A DNA stretch of 64,000 bases, from contig JALMGJ010000002.1 of assembly GCA_023362775.1 (NCBI GenBank), forward strand, positions 36,667,914 through 36,731,913, read 5' to 3'. A program made the translations under genes and the position numbers. Origin of the DNA: Charina bottae. Lineage: Eukaryota > Chordata > Lepidosauria > Squamata > Charinaidae. Of the stretch, positions 11,584 through 23,839 are shown one piece after another (the first letter of the stretch is position 1; each line of letters starts with the position of its first letter). Under the pieces are notes generated by a model, which saw only the letters and a list, made by a program, of their open reading frames with translations, was not told where the DNA came from and searched no databases.

Positions 11584-11965
11584 AATGTAAAGGACAGCTT
11601 TCTGAAATAAAGGATTGTTCTTTATAATAAAGGACGTAGGGTCACTGTAGCTATAAGAGAAAGAGGAGGAAAAACCAGGACCAAAAACTCTCAATAAAGT
11701 TCTAGTCTTTCTGTAGAGTTGGGATCTGGTCTACTTCGTAGATCTGACGGTTGGCCTTCCAGAAACAATTTAAAGCAGCACTTTCGGTCCCAGTGAGGGA
11801 TTGAGTGGTGGAACCTGTTACAATGCTTTCTACTTGGGATTTTGTATTTTTGTTTTCATGATGAGGTTTTCCTCCTTGTGCCCTGCCCAGAGTGCTTCCA
11901 GGTTGAGGCAGGTTGTAAGAATGGTTTAATAAACACACGAACGTCGTCCTTCTGTTCCCCCTCAG

Positions 11966-12115
11966 GGTAAGTTCACGACCGCCAGCGACGTCTGGGCATT
12001 TGGGGTTACACTGTGGGAGATCCTCATGCTGTGCCAGGAGCAGCCTTACAGCCAGCTCACTGATGAAGCTGTTATCGAGAACGCCGGCGAGTTTTTTCGG
12101 CATCAGGGCAAACAG
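11966..12115 (+). CDS. DDR1: DDR1 kinase-domain exon (middle of C-lobe)
   Basis: This phase 0-0 exon of exactly 50 codons begins [20 protein letters not shown] and continues through [11 protein letters not shown] to EFFRHQGKQ. It contains the conserved DVWAFG helix-F motif of tyrosine kinases. The acceptor is CCCCCTCAG ending at 11965 and the donor is GTAACC at 12116. It is separated from the previous coding exon by an intron of about 11 kb that contains the 102-bp tandem array. The frame is intact with no stops, so the array does not appear to have destroyed the gene. Confidence 0.95.
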
Positions 12116-12147
12116 GTAACCATGTGCCCCAGTTTGTAGAGTACGTT

Positions 12148-12745
12148 AGACTATTTATTTATTTATTAAATTTCTATGACCGCCCATCTCCCCCTCAAGG
12201 AAGGACTCTGGGCAGTTCACAGCCACAATAACACCATTAAAAATACAATAAAAACACAATAAAAACAATAAAAACCAAGTGGCAGGTGGTTCATACAGTG
12301 AAGCTAACCATATTTAAAATATTTGAGGCGGCTCTAAGAAATCAGCCATCCCCAAACTTGACCACTTTCCCTCTTGCCCCAGGCGAGATCACAGAGCCAA
12401 GTTTTTAATTTTTTCCTGAACTCCAGGAGTGAAGCGGCCTGTCTTATCTCTGGGGGAAGGATGTTCCATAGGGCAGGTGCCGCTGCAGAGAAGGCTCGCC
12501 TCCGAGACCCCGCTAGATGGAGCTCTTTCATAGAGGGGGTCCGCAGCATGCCCTCTCTGCAAGATCGGGTGGGACGGGACGATGTAATGGGGATGAGGTG
12601 GTCCCTCGGATAACCTGGGCCCATGCCATGTAGGGCTTTAAAGGTAATAACCAACACCTTGAATTGGACCCGGAAGCAAACTGGCACCCGACTCACATGG
12701 GGCTGGATAGTGTGTGGATCATTGGGTTGTGGGAAACTCAAGTCA
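12148..12745 (-). mobile_element. L2-like LINE 3' end, minus strand
   Basis: The minus-strand frame at about 12741-12334 reads FKVLVITFKALHGMGPGY, then RRAFSAAAPALWNILPPEIR and FRKKLKTWL. This is the typical C-terminus of an L2/CR1-group reverse-transcriptase protein. It is followed by the 3' UTR words CCGCCCATCTCC and an AATAAA-rich tail at 12148-12270. It is 5'-truncated, in the short DDR1 intron. Confidence 0.8.
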
Positions 12746-13618
12746 CGGCTTCCGCATGCTGGGTGAACCAGATCGCACTGTTAAGCTATACTGTGGTTTA
12801 TTTGTCTGAGCACTGTGTGTTATTGAAAACACATGGCAGTTGTGTGTTCTTAACCTAGACGTAGCATGCTTTGTGAACCCAGCCCTAGATGAGTACCAAG
12901 ACTATTCACTGCGATGAGGGGCAGACATCATAACTGAAAAAAAAGGTGCCATGCATAATTTGAAACTCACCAAACTCAAAGCAGAGGGCTCACTATTACT
13001 TAACCTCAGGCTTCCTTGTCTGCCTGAAATTGCAGCAAAAATAGACTGAGCTTGTTCAGTTTTCAGACCAGGCTATAGCCATCATTGAAAGCAGAAGTGT
13101 GCCGTCTTTTTTCGGCCAGCCCACCTGGCCTTTGGTATCTTGTATGGGGGCTAAACTCCAAATTTGAACAGCATACAGTTGGCCCACCTAACACAAAGCT
13201 TGCATTCGATTTAATTTAACATGAACTAAAATCAAGGAAAAAATCAGGGAATACAGCTCGTAAGATTTCTCCCCATCTGTCACATTAGAAATTGCAGTGC
13301 TGTAGTAATTTGGGGAGGGATTTCCAAGCTTGGGGGTTGGTGAATATGTGGTTTAGAATGGCACGCTATGCATGTCTGGTTTAGGGCTTGGTGTGACCCT
13401 TAGAAACAGGACCCGTGTGATTTCTGCCCTCACCATGCAAAGAATGAAGCAACCGCTTACTAGCTTATACATCCAGCCCCAAGGGAATGAGATTTATTTC
13501 CTGCCCATGCTACTTGGATGGAGACAGAAGAGACCTTGAGTCTCTTACTTCAGGTCAAGCTCCGTTGTAAGAAAGTCCTGGTTCTGTCATATAACAGTCC
13601 CTTTTCCTCCATCTTCAG

Positions 13619-13759
13619 GTCTATCTTACCCGTCCTCCCGCCTGCCCCTTGGCTGTCTATGAGATGATGCTGAGATGCTGGGCACGAGAAGCCAAGGACC
13701 GCCCATCGTTCCAACACCTGCACTGCTTCCTGGCTGAAGATGCCCTCAATATGGTGTGA
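13619..13759 (+). CDS. DDR1: DDR1 terminal coding exon with stop
   Basis: The exon encodes VYLTRPPACP, the helix-H/I segment MLRCWAREAKDRPSF, and the C-terminus FLAEDALNMV followed by TGA at 13757. The acceptor is ATCTTCAG ending at 13618. The end AEDALN-x-V is typical of DDR1 and unlike that of DDR2. Together with the two upstream exons this gives a continuous kinase C-lobe in frame. Confidence 0.95.
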   Translation, partial: VYLTRPPACPLAVYEMMLRCWAREAKDRPSFQHLHCFLAEDALNMV

Positions 13760-15087
13760 TCCAGTCTAGCACTGGCTACCAGAGGCTGTGTTAAGAAGCT
13801 GGACAGCACCATAGAGACTGCTGGGGACAGGGTGTGGCTCAGGGGGCATCAGGCTCTATGGTATCTCGGGGGGATATCTGGTGGTTCACCCTGGCCCAGC
13901 CTTTGCCCATCCATATCTCACCTCTAACATGTGGTTCTCTTTCTCCCCTCATTTCCTTTTGCCTAGTCATCTCTAACTAACTTATTCCATCTCATGATCC
14001 AAAATTGTTATTCTGAGATCCTTACCAAACAGTCTCTTTCCCACTCTGTTAACCTGTATTTCTCCTTGTCCTAAACCAGCCTGTTTCAGCTTTAAACCAC
14101 CTTGGGGCCTCCCTGATAGGTCTAGAAACGACAATTCCCAAAGTTCCCAGCTAGTATTTATCAACACAGAGTAAGCAACCGGGGACCCTCCGTGTGTCTG
14201 GGCTGTCCCAAATTCCATGAAGAACGTTTGCAGCAAAGGGCAGTTGTAGTGCAAAACATCTGGAGGACATTAGATTGTGTCTAGCCAGAGACTATGTTGG
14301 CTAAAAAGTCTTAGTTACAGTCTCAACACATCTGGGAGACACCCAGGCAAGGAAGCAGCTCTGTCTAATCCAGTCCTGATCATCCTACCTTAATCTGAAC
14401 AAATATTTCATTACTTGTTCTGAATGTTTATTCTCTGGTGTCATTCTAGGTCTTTCCTCTGTCCTCTGATCTCCAGGTTCTCAGGGTGAGCTGAGCCTCC
14501 CCAAGGAAGCAGGGTTAGTGGCGATTCAGGTGATTCCCTGAACCTCCCTTTCTCCAGTCTCCTTCCTTCAGCGTCAAACCAGGCACAGGGTAATGTTCCG
14601 ATTGGTGTCATCATGTCTTCCACATCCATTCAATGCTAGCAGCTGCGTGTGCTGGTGTCATGCAGTGGGCTGTGAACCTGAAAAATCTCCTTCCCAATTT
14701 CACACCAAACCCATCACTAGGTAGCCCTAGACCTCAGCCCCTCATTGAGAACATGAGGAGAGGATATTAATGCTGGCTTATTAGCGGCGGTTTGTAAGGA
14801 TTGCTGCAGTAAAGTACGTAAACTTTTTGAACCATCAAGCATAGTACGACCTGTGCTTTGTGCCATTTTGAATATTAACACTTTTTCTTAAATACCCTGC
14901 AATTCTTGCCTTTGACACTCCAGAGTAATTGTGGGGCAGCACTCCCCCCTCCTCCCCACCTCCCTTTAGCTTGCCAACTTAGATCTGGGGGATTTGAATG
15001 CTCTTTAATGGGATCTTCACCGAACCACCACCCTGGATTTATACGTGAAGTTGGGGTGTTGGTTCCACCCACTGAGCTGAGAGCCCT

Positions 15088-15182
15088 TCCTTCCTTCCTT
15101 CCTTCCTTCCTTCCTTCCTTCCTTCCTTCCTTCCTTCCATCCATCCATCCATCCATCCATCCATCCATCCATCCATCTCTAT
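15088..15182. repeat. (TTCC)n(ATCC)n microsatellite
   Basis: About 13 TTCC units pass directly into about 12 ATCC units. Confidence 0.95.
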
Positions 15183-16212
15183 CTATTTTAACGTTTTTCC
15201 TATACGGGACTTCAAACAGAGCTGAACAAATATCTTTTCTGGTTAAGGGTTGGATTCATGCACAGCAACCTGTGCAACATGGCGTCCAAACCTCTCTGTG
15301 CAACTTACACAAAGATGGTGGGGGCTGGTCTGGGGGCTTGGCTGGGCACATGGGAGTTGCAATCCATCACAGCTGGGGGGGGGCATAATGTTAGGGAAGG
15401 CTAGCCTGTATCATTAGGGGAGGGGGGAAGGTGATGCATACTGGATTTTCCCCCCCTTGCGTGATGGAGGCTTACACTGTTAACCTCGGAGAACTCTGTA
15501 CTGTTCCACTGTTTGAGTATGTTGTCTTTCTCCGGAAGGTGTTTCTCTCTCTCTCTCTCTCTACTTCTCTGTGAAAGTCTGCATGTGTCGAAGGGGATAC
15601 GTTGGACCCTTGACAGACTCCCTTTGAGGGGGCTGCGTTTCCAGCTTTAGATTCATGGACTAACACTGGCAAAATAACGAGGACCATCTGGTCCAAGCAC
15701 ACTGGGATTCAGGAAGCACTGGATGTTTGGAGAAGCTGGAAGAAGTGGCTTCAAAGATACTTCACAAATCCATGGTTGGCCAGGAGATAGGTGGTCCTGG
15801 CTGTGCTCAAGAGGTGGACAAGAAAAAGAGGCAGGAGCTAAGATTGGCCAGATCTGATGTGGCACCGACTGGACTTTGGGCTGGATGTGATCATGGACTG
15901 AAAGGAACTGATGCTGGTTCCTCGTAAGGGCCGGTTGCCATTCCGCATCTCACGGGTCCATCCCAGTTGAGGGCCCTGTTCTTCGTACGCTTGTTTGTTT
16001 TCCTTTTCCTGGAGACTTGAGGTGACATGATTGTAGATACTGTACTGTATAAGAGGGTGGTGGGAAAGATGCACTTTTCCAAAGTAAGCAGAAGGGTCGG
16101 GGAATCAGTGTGTGGTGTTTCTTTTCTCCTGTGATTCCATGATAGGGATGCCACAAGAAAGTGTCCTGGAAGTTAGCCACGGCATCTGTGCACATGCCTA
16201 CCTATGATCTGG

Positions 16213-16944
16213 GTTGGTGTCAGTCTCCCTCCACTGTAGCTCCGTTCGCCTGTCATAGTTTCATACGTACACGGGTCAAGCATTGTAGAACTTGACTCGT
16301 GTTTGCTTTTGTGCCAAAAGCCGTGCTGCTTGGAACAAGCCGCTTGCCTTGACATTCCTGCCTTGGCCGTTTGCCGATAAGACACCTGGACTGTTAACGA
16401 GCGTTCTGACGGGAGGGGGGCCGAACTGGAGTGGGAACTAGCTTGTTTTCAATTAGATAGTAAATGATGTCAGAGGGATGTTCTTAATATCAAAGTATGC
16501 GCGCCAATTTGGCCATTCGAAGCTTTGCCTTTGCCTCATGTATTCTGGTCCTTAATAAATGAATCTTTTTAGCACAAACTGACTGAAAGTTTTCTTGGTT
16601 TGGGGATTCTGATACTGAGACTCTCACAGAAAGCTTCGAATGGCCAAATTGGCGTGCATAATTTGATATTAAGAACATCCCTCTGACATCATTTACTATC
16701 TAATTGAAAACAAGCTAGTTCCCACTCCAGTTCGACCCCCCTCCCGTCAGAACGCTCGTTAACAGTCCAGGTGTCTTATCGGCAAACGGCCAAGGCAGGA
16801 ATGTCAAGGCAAGCGGCTCGTTTCAGGCAGCACGGCTTTTGGCACAAAAGCAAACACGAGTCAAGTTCTTACAATGCTTGACACGTGTACATATGAAACC
16901 ATGACAGGCAAACGGAGCTAAAGTGGAGGGAGACTGACAGTTGG
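16213..16944. mobile_element. Palindromic LTR-like element with 5-bp target duplication
   Basis: The element spans 16218-16939. Inverted arms 16218-16526 and 16630-16939 (about 310 bp, with scattered mismatches) flank a 103-bp spacer. It starts TGTCAGTCTCC and ends GGAGACTGACA, and is flanked on both sides by GTTGG (16213-16217 and 16940-16944). TG...CA ends with a 5-bp duplication are the hallmark of LTR retroelement integration. The spacer has AATAAA at 16554 and ends CTCTCACA, which fits R-U5 of an LTR. So the left arm plus spacer looks like one LTR, and the right arm is its front part inverted. No coding sequence is present. Confidence 0.8.
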
Positions 16945-18554
16945 ATCACACAGGGCAACTTCAAATAGGTAACCAATGCAATAAACTGCTGAGCCCAATA
17001 TCTTGCTTGGTGGGAAGGAGAGGAAAATATACTTTCTTTTTAACCCCCAAATGTTGTTTAATGTCTTAAGCAATAAATATATTTTATTAAGTAATTCATC
17101 AAGCATCTTTCAAAGTGTAAGACTTTGTTTAAAGGGACAGTCGTAAAGAAGAGTTGCAGAAGGGGGAATTCCCAATGTCTTCAACATGTCCTAAAATAAA
17201 TAGAGCTTTCTATGCTTTTGGAGGCATCCCTTATCAGAAAAAAACGAAGATAAAGTATAAGTGACAACAATATATGTTGAACATAGTTCTTTGGAAGTTA
17301 CAATGTGCAGCTCAGTCTTACATGTTTTTGCTCAGAAGTTCCCGTAAGATTTGTAGGGTTTGTTCACAACTCAGATTGCATAGAATGTCCTATCATGTTA
17401 AATTGATTGCATCCAGATTTATGCAATTGGAAGAAATTCTAACACTGGAAGACAATGACGGGGTTCATGCCCAGTACTAACCCAGGCTTGTTTTAATCAT
17501 GGTTTGTTGGATTGTCTGGGTGCCCATATTGCAAGCCATAAGCCATGATTTATAAGCCACTGGCTTGGTATGTAAAACAGGCATATGAAAAACAAACAGG
17601 GCTATTGCTTTATGACCTTGCCAGAAATGGCAAAAGATTGTGCAGTGTGGTGCATTAGCAGGCATCTTGCATAGACTACCATATTTGGGCTGCAAAACTC
17701 TGGAAAATTGCTAGATGGCAGCAAGCAGTAGGTTTTCTGTATCTCTCTGCTTCCTTCTAGTGTTCATCTGGATTTTTGCAGCCCAGAGATGAGAGCCCTA
17801 CTTGTGAAACCTTCTGTGCAAAAGATCATGCAACGTGATGCACCTCTGAATTTTAGTTCATGTGTCTTTTTCAAGTATCTTGTATTATGCCAGAAAAGCT
17901 CTTCCACAGGTAGAATGATTCTCTGGAATCAGCGTGCAAAGGGATGTATGCTGCGGTTATATTTCTATTCTCTCAGGAGGAAGTTCCACAAAGCTGAATG
18001 TTTTTCCAAGAAATTGTACATAGGATTGTAGCTTTAGTCATGACTAATTGTTGCTTGATGGGGGTAAGCTAATGTTTTGAATATTTTCAGTTGTTTGAAA
18101 TTACACATCTTAACTAGATGTATATTTCTGTTTGAAAATGTTTCAGTGGTACAGTGTGCCCATAACGGCTTCTTCTTTGTTTCATCATCTCTCCATTTAT
18201 CCTGTCAAATGCCCTTTTTGTGTTTTCCTGGGAATACTTGTAGCAGTTTGTTTCTTTATATGTATCAGGTTGTGTATATATTTGAAGAGCAGAAAAAAAT
18301 AGACAGATTTTTTACATTAATATATAGAAGTTTGGGGGTTTGTTTGTTTTTAGTCCTTTCCATTTATGTGGTGAAATAAAGCGCTTTGCATTTTGTATAC
18401 TACTAGAGTTGGTCTGTGAAAGTTGGCCTTTCAATTCACAGAAAAGAGAATGAAATTGGACAGGGGGACGTGCAAGAAATTCATCTATGAGAAGAACCCA
18501 CATCAGTTTGAATGTAGCTGTGTAATGATATAAATTTAAGGGCTGGGAAATATA

Positions 18555-18960
18555 GCTATAACGACCATTTGCTTAGTGACTGTTCGAAGTTACGATGGTG
18601 CTGAAAAAAGTGACTTACAATGAGTCCTTGCACTTATGATCGTTGCAGCGTCCCCACAGTCACATGATTGCGATTTGAGTGCTTGGCAATCATCGCGCAT
18701 TTATGACAGTTGCAGCGTCCCGTGGTCATGTGATCACCATTTGCAATCTTCCCAGCCAGCTCCTGACAAGCAAAGTCAATGGGGAAGCCAACAGGAAGTC
18801 ACAAGTTGTAGTCACATGACATCACGCTTAACAACAGTGGGTGATTCGCTTAACAACCACAACCGGGACTACCAGAACTGCTGTCACTAAGCAGGGCAGT
18901 CACGTGTTGTTTCGCTTAATGACCACTTTGCTTAGCAACAGAGTTAGTTACTGGAACTCA
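18555..18960. mobile_element. MITE family 1, degenerate copy
   Basis: The interior words (TTGCTTAGTGACTGTTCGAA, GGTCATGTGATC, CGCTTAATGACC) match the copies at 955 and 11220. The outer terminal repeats are worn away. Confidence 0.7.
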
Positions 18961-19649
18961 TATTAGGAGACTGATGGCAACCAAACTTGTTTGGGGCCCC
19001 AAAGCTCTCTAGAATTGTTTGCAAATAATCAACATGGGACTCTAATAATATTTTTGGCAAAATGATCCATATAATCTCACAGCAGTGTTGTTAGAAGCTT
19101 TCCTTTGAAAAGTGAAAAGTAAAAAAAAATCTTCAAGGAAGACACCTCTGATAAGTATCCCTGTGCTTTTGTAAGACAAGAGAGTGGGATGAGATTCTTC
19201 TATTCCAATTAATATTAACTGCCCAATTATCAACAGCCTGCAATAACTCCTTTATGAGGAAAAGTGTCAGTGTTTGAGAAATTAGCTTAGGAAAAAGACG
19301 GAATTATGTGGTACTGGTGTGTAACATTAAGTCTTGTGTAGAGAAATTGGATCGGAAAACTTTTCTCCTGCTGTCATAGTTCTAGTAGCTATACTTCTCT
19401 GAGACACGATAGTCATTAATTGGGAACTTAACATCTGAGAAAACACATCTAGCCTAGCTTTGCCCAAGGCCATTTACGCCAACAGAGTCAGGTAAGCCGA
19501 TAGTTCAACGTGTTGTGTGAACCTAGTCATTGTTTTACTCTCTGTGTGAACCAGGCCAATATGTTAAACCACAATATGGTTCATCTGTTTGAGCAACGCA
19601 TGCCAGAGGAACACATCAATTGTACTTGGGGAGGTTTAGGGTTTAACAC
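18961..19649. other. No gene seen
   Basis: This is AT-rich intergenic sequence. I see no ORF with family likeness and no clear repeat boundary. Confidence 0.5.
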
Positions 19650-19940
19650 ATAGCTTTCCAAACTCTGTGACGCGACACTTTAGTGTGTCGCAACACAGTT
19701 TAGTGTGTCACGAAACAACCTGGAAGCGGCGGTGGGGGCGTGCACGGGGGCGGTGCGGGGGCGCGCGCACGGCAGTGACAACGGCAGCGGTGCGCCATCA
19801 GCGCTTCCGCGTTTTAGTGGAAAACGAGGCCGCCGCTGCCGCCGTGCACACCACCGCCGCGCGCCCCCTGCGCCACCACCGTGCACCCCACCACCACCGT
19901 TGGTGTGTCGCCAACGGCGGCAGTTTGAAAAGCACTGGTT
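19650..19940. mobile_element. hAT MITE family 4 copy (TTTCCAAACTGTG type), GC-rich core
   Basis: The ends are AGCTTTCCAAACTCTGTGAC and CAGTTTGAAAAGCACTGG. The interior is very rich in CG dinucleotides and GCGCTTCCG words. It is related to 25978-26297, 26306-26505 and 49634-49938. Confidence 0.7.
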
Positions 19941-20894
19941 TAACATATTCCATGAACCAGCAGAGATTGAGGCTGTGCTGAACTTCTGCATAGAACTGGG
20001 ACAGAAGAGGTCAAGAAGATTGGATGCCAGGGTTGCGATGGAGAAAGAGGCAGGCACTTAACAGAGTAACCAGCAAAGAGATACCCCCTCTGCTCTTACA
20101 GTTACTTGAAGAGTCCAAGGGTGTTCATGAATGTCCTGTCGCTTCTTGTTTAGCCTCTTCCAAATGTTTCCTGCCCCATGCTCCCAATTGTTTCCCATGC
20201 AAGAACTCTTTTCATGGGCTTTTTAAAATAGCAGCAGTGCTACGGACACTGCAAAGGGAGAGTCCTGCTCTTTAGAAATGGTTGGAGAATCTCTCCCCCC
20301 CCCCCAGAAGAAGTTTGGGGAAACCATCTGCTGTACGCCATTTCTCAGCCAATGCGTTTGGCGGAGAATTTCCAAAGGCCGCCTGTGCCTAGCTCTAGAT
20401 TCATCCTAGCAAGACCTGGGTTTGTATTTTGCCGATTCTTGCCCTCTCTCTCGGTCTGACCCTTGGACAAACTTCATTTAATACTGCAACACTTCTGATT
20501 TACAATAGATGTTCACCTGCCATGAGGTGGATGAAGGAAATGCACAAGTCCTTCTGAGAACAAGACCCTCTCTCCCTCTTGTGCAGAACATCAGGGCGCC
20601 AGAATCTGAGGAGAAGAACACTACCGTATTGCCCTTTTAAATTCAACAACAACAACAACATGTGGAAAGCAATACATTCTTCAGAAGGTGTCTTAGTGTG
20701 AGGGGGTGAAGTTGGGAAAGGCAGCAGAAACACCTCCCAACCCACTTCCCTCACACAATCATCCATTTCCCTCAGTGTTACTAACCAGCATCCAAACCAG
20801 CATTACAGCTGCCTGTGATAATTAAGCCACACCCTAGCAATTTCAAGGACTCGCTGATGTCCAGAGCAGCCTCACCCCACCCAGGCTTTTTTTA

Positions 20895-21088
20895 AATATT
20901 ATTATATTATATTATATTATATTATATTATATTATATTATATTATATTAATTTATTATATTATATTATATTAATTTATTATATTATATTATATTATATTA
21001 TATTATATTATATTATTATATTATATTATATTATATTATATTATATTATATTATATTATATTATATTATATTATTATTATATTATATA
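20895..21088. repeat. (ATATT)n microsatellite
   Basis: About 190 bp of the pentanucleotide ATATT with a few interruptions (AATTTATT). Confidence 0.95.
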
Positions 21089-21091
21089 AAA

Positions 21092-22900
21092 AAACAAACA
21101 TTAAGACAGAGTAGGGGGTGGGTGGGTACATGTATGTACACATGTGTCTGAAGATTGGTAGCTATTACAAGCAGGCAAGAGGACTGTTCTTCAACTACCA
21201 GGACCACAGGTTGTGGTGAGTACCATACTCTGGATGGACTAGTAGCAACTAGAACGAAGCAACCACACTGAGACTGCACCTCAACCCAACTACTGGAAGA
21301 ACTTTTGGAACAAGGCACAGGTTATATGCTACTTTATAGACTTTGAAACTTGTTTGCACTGAGTATTAAAAGACTGAGTATAAAGGACTGTATTTTAAAG
21401 AAGCAATTATGTGGCAACAGCAACTTGCAAGTCCTAGCAATACCCTGGTGTGTGTTGCAATAAAGCATTGTGTATAGATTTGCAACGCTGTGGTGTGTGC
21501 AGTCCCTGGAAAACAAAGGACCCTCACACTCTGGCTGACCACCACCAACATAATGTGAAAAGCAATACATTCTTCGGAAGGTGTCTCAGGCTGACTCCCT
21601 GGTTCTGAAGGATTTAAGAGACTTTCAAGGAGATTGCTTTTATTAAAGAAAGAAATGTGCTTTGTAGTATACAATGCAAAAGCCCCCAAGGTCTGATCTC
21701 CAGCTACTGACTTCCACACAAATATGGAGTCAGCATATTGTTGGTACCTTCTGAAAGATAACGAGGACTTAAGACTCCAACAGAACCAAGGGAAAGGAGG
21801 AAGGAAGGAAGTTCTCAGATGATGGAGAAAGAGGAACAGAACAGTAGTGGTTCTAAATGTTTATTTTGTTAAGCAGGGAGTGACTTGGGTGGGATCCCAG
21901 ATTCTGAAGCACAAGAAATTTAGCAGTTTGTTCTCTTTACTTTTCTGGCCAGATGAAGGTAAGGCTAAGTTTTGGGGGGCAGAGGTGGGGGGTGAATGGC
22001 TGTCTGGGAAGCCTAAAGGGATACATGTGGGTGCAAGTAGAAGAGAAACATGGCCTGCTGTTTCTACTTTTTGTCATGCCCTGCTGAGTAGCCTTCCTCC
22101 TCCACTTTCTTCCCCACCAGTCCTGGTTTTCTGGAAGGTGAGACCGCCTTCCCCATTTGTGGGGAGAGTTTGCACATGCCGTGCCCATTAAAAAAAAAAA
22201 AAGGCACAGCATCAGTCACATTGTTGTGGCTGCCATCTTTTTAACCCCTGGCTGCCTCGATCACCACACTTCCTAAAATGTGCAAGCCGTCATGCGCACA
22301 GTGACCCCGAACTTGGGCAAAAATAGAAGAAAGCTTCCTTTCCCCCCTCCCTGAATGGGAGAATTCATGAACGAGAAGTCTTCTTGCAGTTGAAACCACT
22401 GCTGGTTGAATGGGACTTTGGGTGTGTCCTAAAAACTCTGCCAGTGCACAGGGCTGTTCATTCAATCACACCCACACAGTGCCACAATCACACATCCTGC
22501 CCAGCCCCAGTGTGGTTTATTTGGTTTTAGCTTGGGGTTACATGGGAACCCTCCCAGGCACTGTGGCTTCTTCAGCCAATCAGTTATAACCACCAACTTA
22601 ACAACAACAACTTCACACAACTATGCTGCATTTTTCTCATTTTGGAGACTTAGGGGGTAATTTTCTTCTTCCAGTATCCCCCTTCTTTTGGCCCTCTTCC
22701 TTTAGCTTTGCAATGGTGTTCTCCTCTAATAAAAGCCAGGGACACTAAATGACTGAACAACAAAAAACCTCTAAGTGAGCAAACAATCAAAAAATAATTC
22801 AAGGACCTCTTTTACCAAAATGAAGATGGACTTCACACGTGTGTAAAGTACATTTTTTCAAGGTCTCATCTGTACTTTTGTGATTCACAGTTTAGGCCAG
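21092..22900. other. No gene seen; short direct repeat with 20650
   Basis: About 45 bp around AAAGCAATACATTCTTCGG (21555-21600) repeats a segment at 20650-20700 about 900 bp upstream. This could mark the ends of a decayed retroelement. A half copy of the GTGGCTGCCATCTTTTTAA MITE lies at about 22203-22260. Nothing else is recognisable. Confidence 0.35.
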
Positions 22901-22902
22901 AA

Positions 22903-23002
22903 TGGGGAAAAAAATTTTGCACTGAAGATGTTGCCTAGCCTGGCAATGAAACGTCTGCAAGAAAACAACAAGGCTCAGAGAGCACCAAGGACTCCACAGA
23001 AT
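22903..23002 (+). mobile_element. Penelope-like element 3' end with hammerhead-like core
   Basis: This is nearly identical to 54100-54197. CTGAAGA at 22922, stem TTGCC/GGCAA, then GAAAC at 22948, followed by GTCTGCAAGAAAACAACAAG and GCACCAAGGACTCCACAG. It is the last 100 bp or so of a PLE. Confidence 0.7.
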
Positions 23003-23198
23003 GGAAATCTCCTAAATAGCAATTTCCACTTTTATTACATGTTAACTCTGTCACCCCTTCCTGTCCTGCTATGCTGCCTCACTATAGTCAAGGGGGTGGG
23101 GATGTTCCTGGGAGGATGAGTGAAGGGTGCCAAAGAAAGGAGTTTTAACAGAGTGTGCAAATTATTACACAATATCCTAAATTTCACCTGCTAGTAAA

Positions 23199-23344
23199 AT
23201 AACAGCGTTCCGCGCGCATCATGCTGGCCACATGACCGTGGAAGCATCTTCGGACAGCGCTGGCTCTTCAGCTAAGAAACGGAGATGAGCACCGGCCCCT
23301 AGAGTCAGACATGACTGTGCAGGGGAAAACCTTGACCTTGACCT
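23199..23344 (+). mobile_element. tRNA-SINE family B, 3' fragment
   Basis: AACAGCGTTCCGCGCG, CATGACCGTGGAAGCATCTT and GAGCACCGGCCCCTAGAGTC match the 3' half of the full copy at 38671-39000. The tRNA head is missing. Confidence 0.85.
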
Positions 23345-23351
23345 AGTAAAA

Positions 23352-23625
23352 TAATGTTTAGGATGATTCAACACAGATTAGAGCCCTACATGGAAAGGGA
23401 GATGCCAGATGTTCAAGCTGGCTTTAGAAAAGGCTGAGGAACATAAGACATGATTGCTGATGCATGCTGGATAATTGAGAAACCCAAAGGATACCAAAAA
23501 GAAGTCACTATGTGTTTCATTGGCTATAGAAAGGCCTTTGATTGTGTCAATCACGTCAAGCTGTGGAATGTGCTCAGAAACATGGGAATCCCAGAACAAC
23601 TCATTGGCCTCATGGGAAACCCATA
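23352..23625 (+). mobile_element. BovB/RTE LINE reverse-transcriptase fragment
   Basis: The frame with stops reads RLEPYMEREMPDVQAGFRKG, MIADACWIIEK, then a decayed FIGYRKAFDCVNHVKLWNVL. The AFDCV block is the RT active-site region of RTE-clade elements and matches the BovB pattern. The catalytic motif proper lies beyond the break at about 23625. Confidence 0.75.
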
Positions 23626-23839
23626 ATCGATCTCTGCCACCTATTGCTGATGTTGGGATAGGTGACCCTTTCCAGTGATTGGGTGAGTTGCTCTGATGTC
23701 AGAGCAATTCTGATGAACATCCAAGCTGCTGGAGGCCGTTGTTCCGGTGGACCAGCAAAGAATGTTGACAAACACTGTTGCTGTGTTGGGATAAATTAAG
23801 ATCTCTCCCTGCCCTCCATGTTGTCTTCCCCCAGAACAG

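Larger units (their letters stand above)
13760..18400 (+). other. DDR1 3' untranslated region and downstream flank
   Basis: There is no coding exon here. A candidate poly(A) signal AATAAA lies at 18375-18380, after a low-repeat stretch (about 17000-18390) that could be a long 3' UTR. Another AATAAA at 16554 belongs to the palindromic LTR-like insertion. The true cleavage site cannot be fixed from sequence, and earlier non-canonical signals are possible. The stretch also holds a TTCC/ATCC microsatellite and the palindromic element, listed separately. Confidence 0.4.

Noticed and set aside
19667..20061. Overlapping ORFs in a GC-rich patch on both strands
   Set aside because: The patch is the CG-rich core of a hAT MITE, and the frames are open because of composition.
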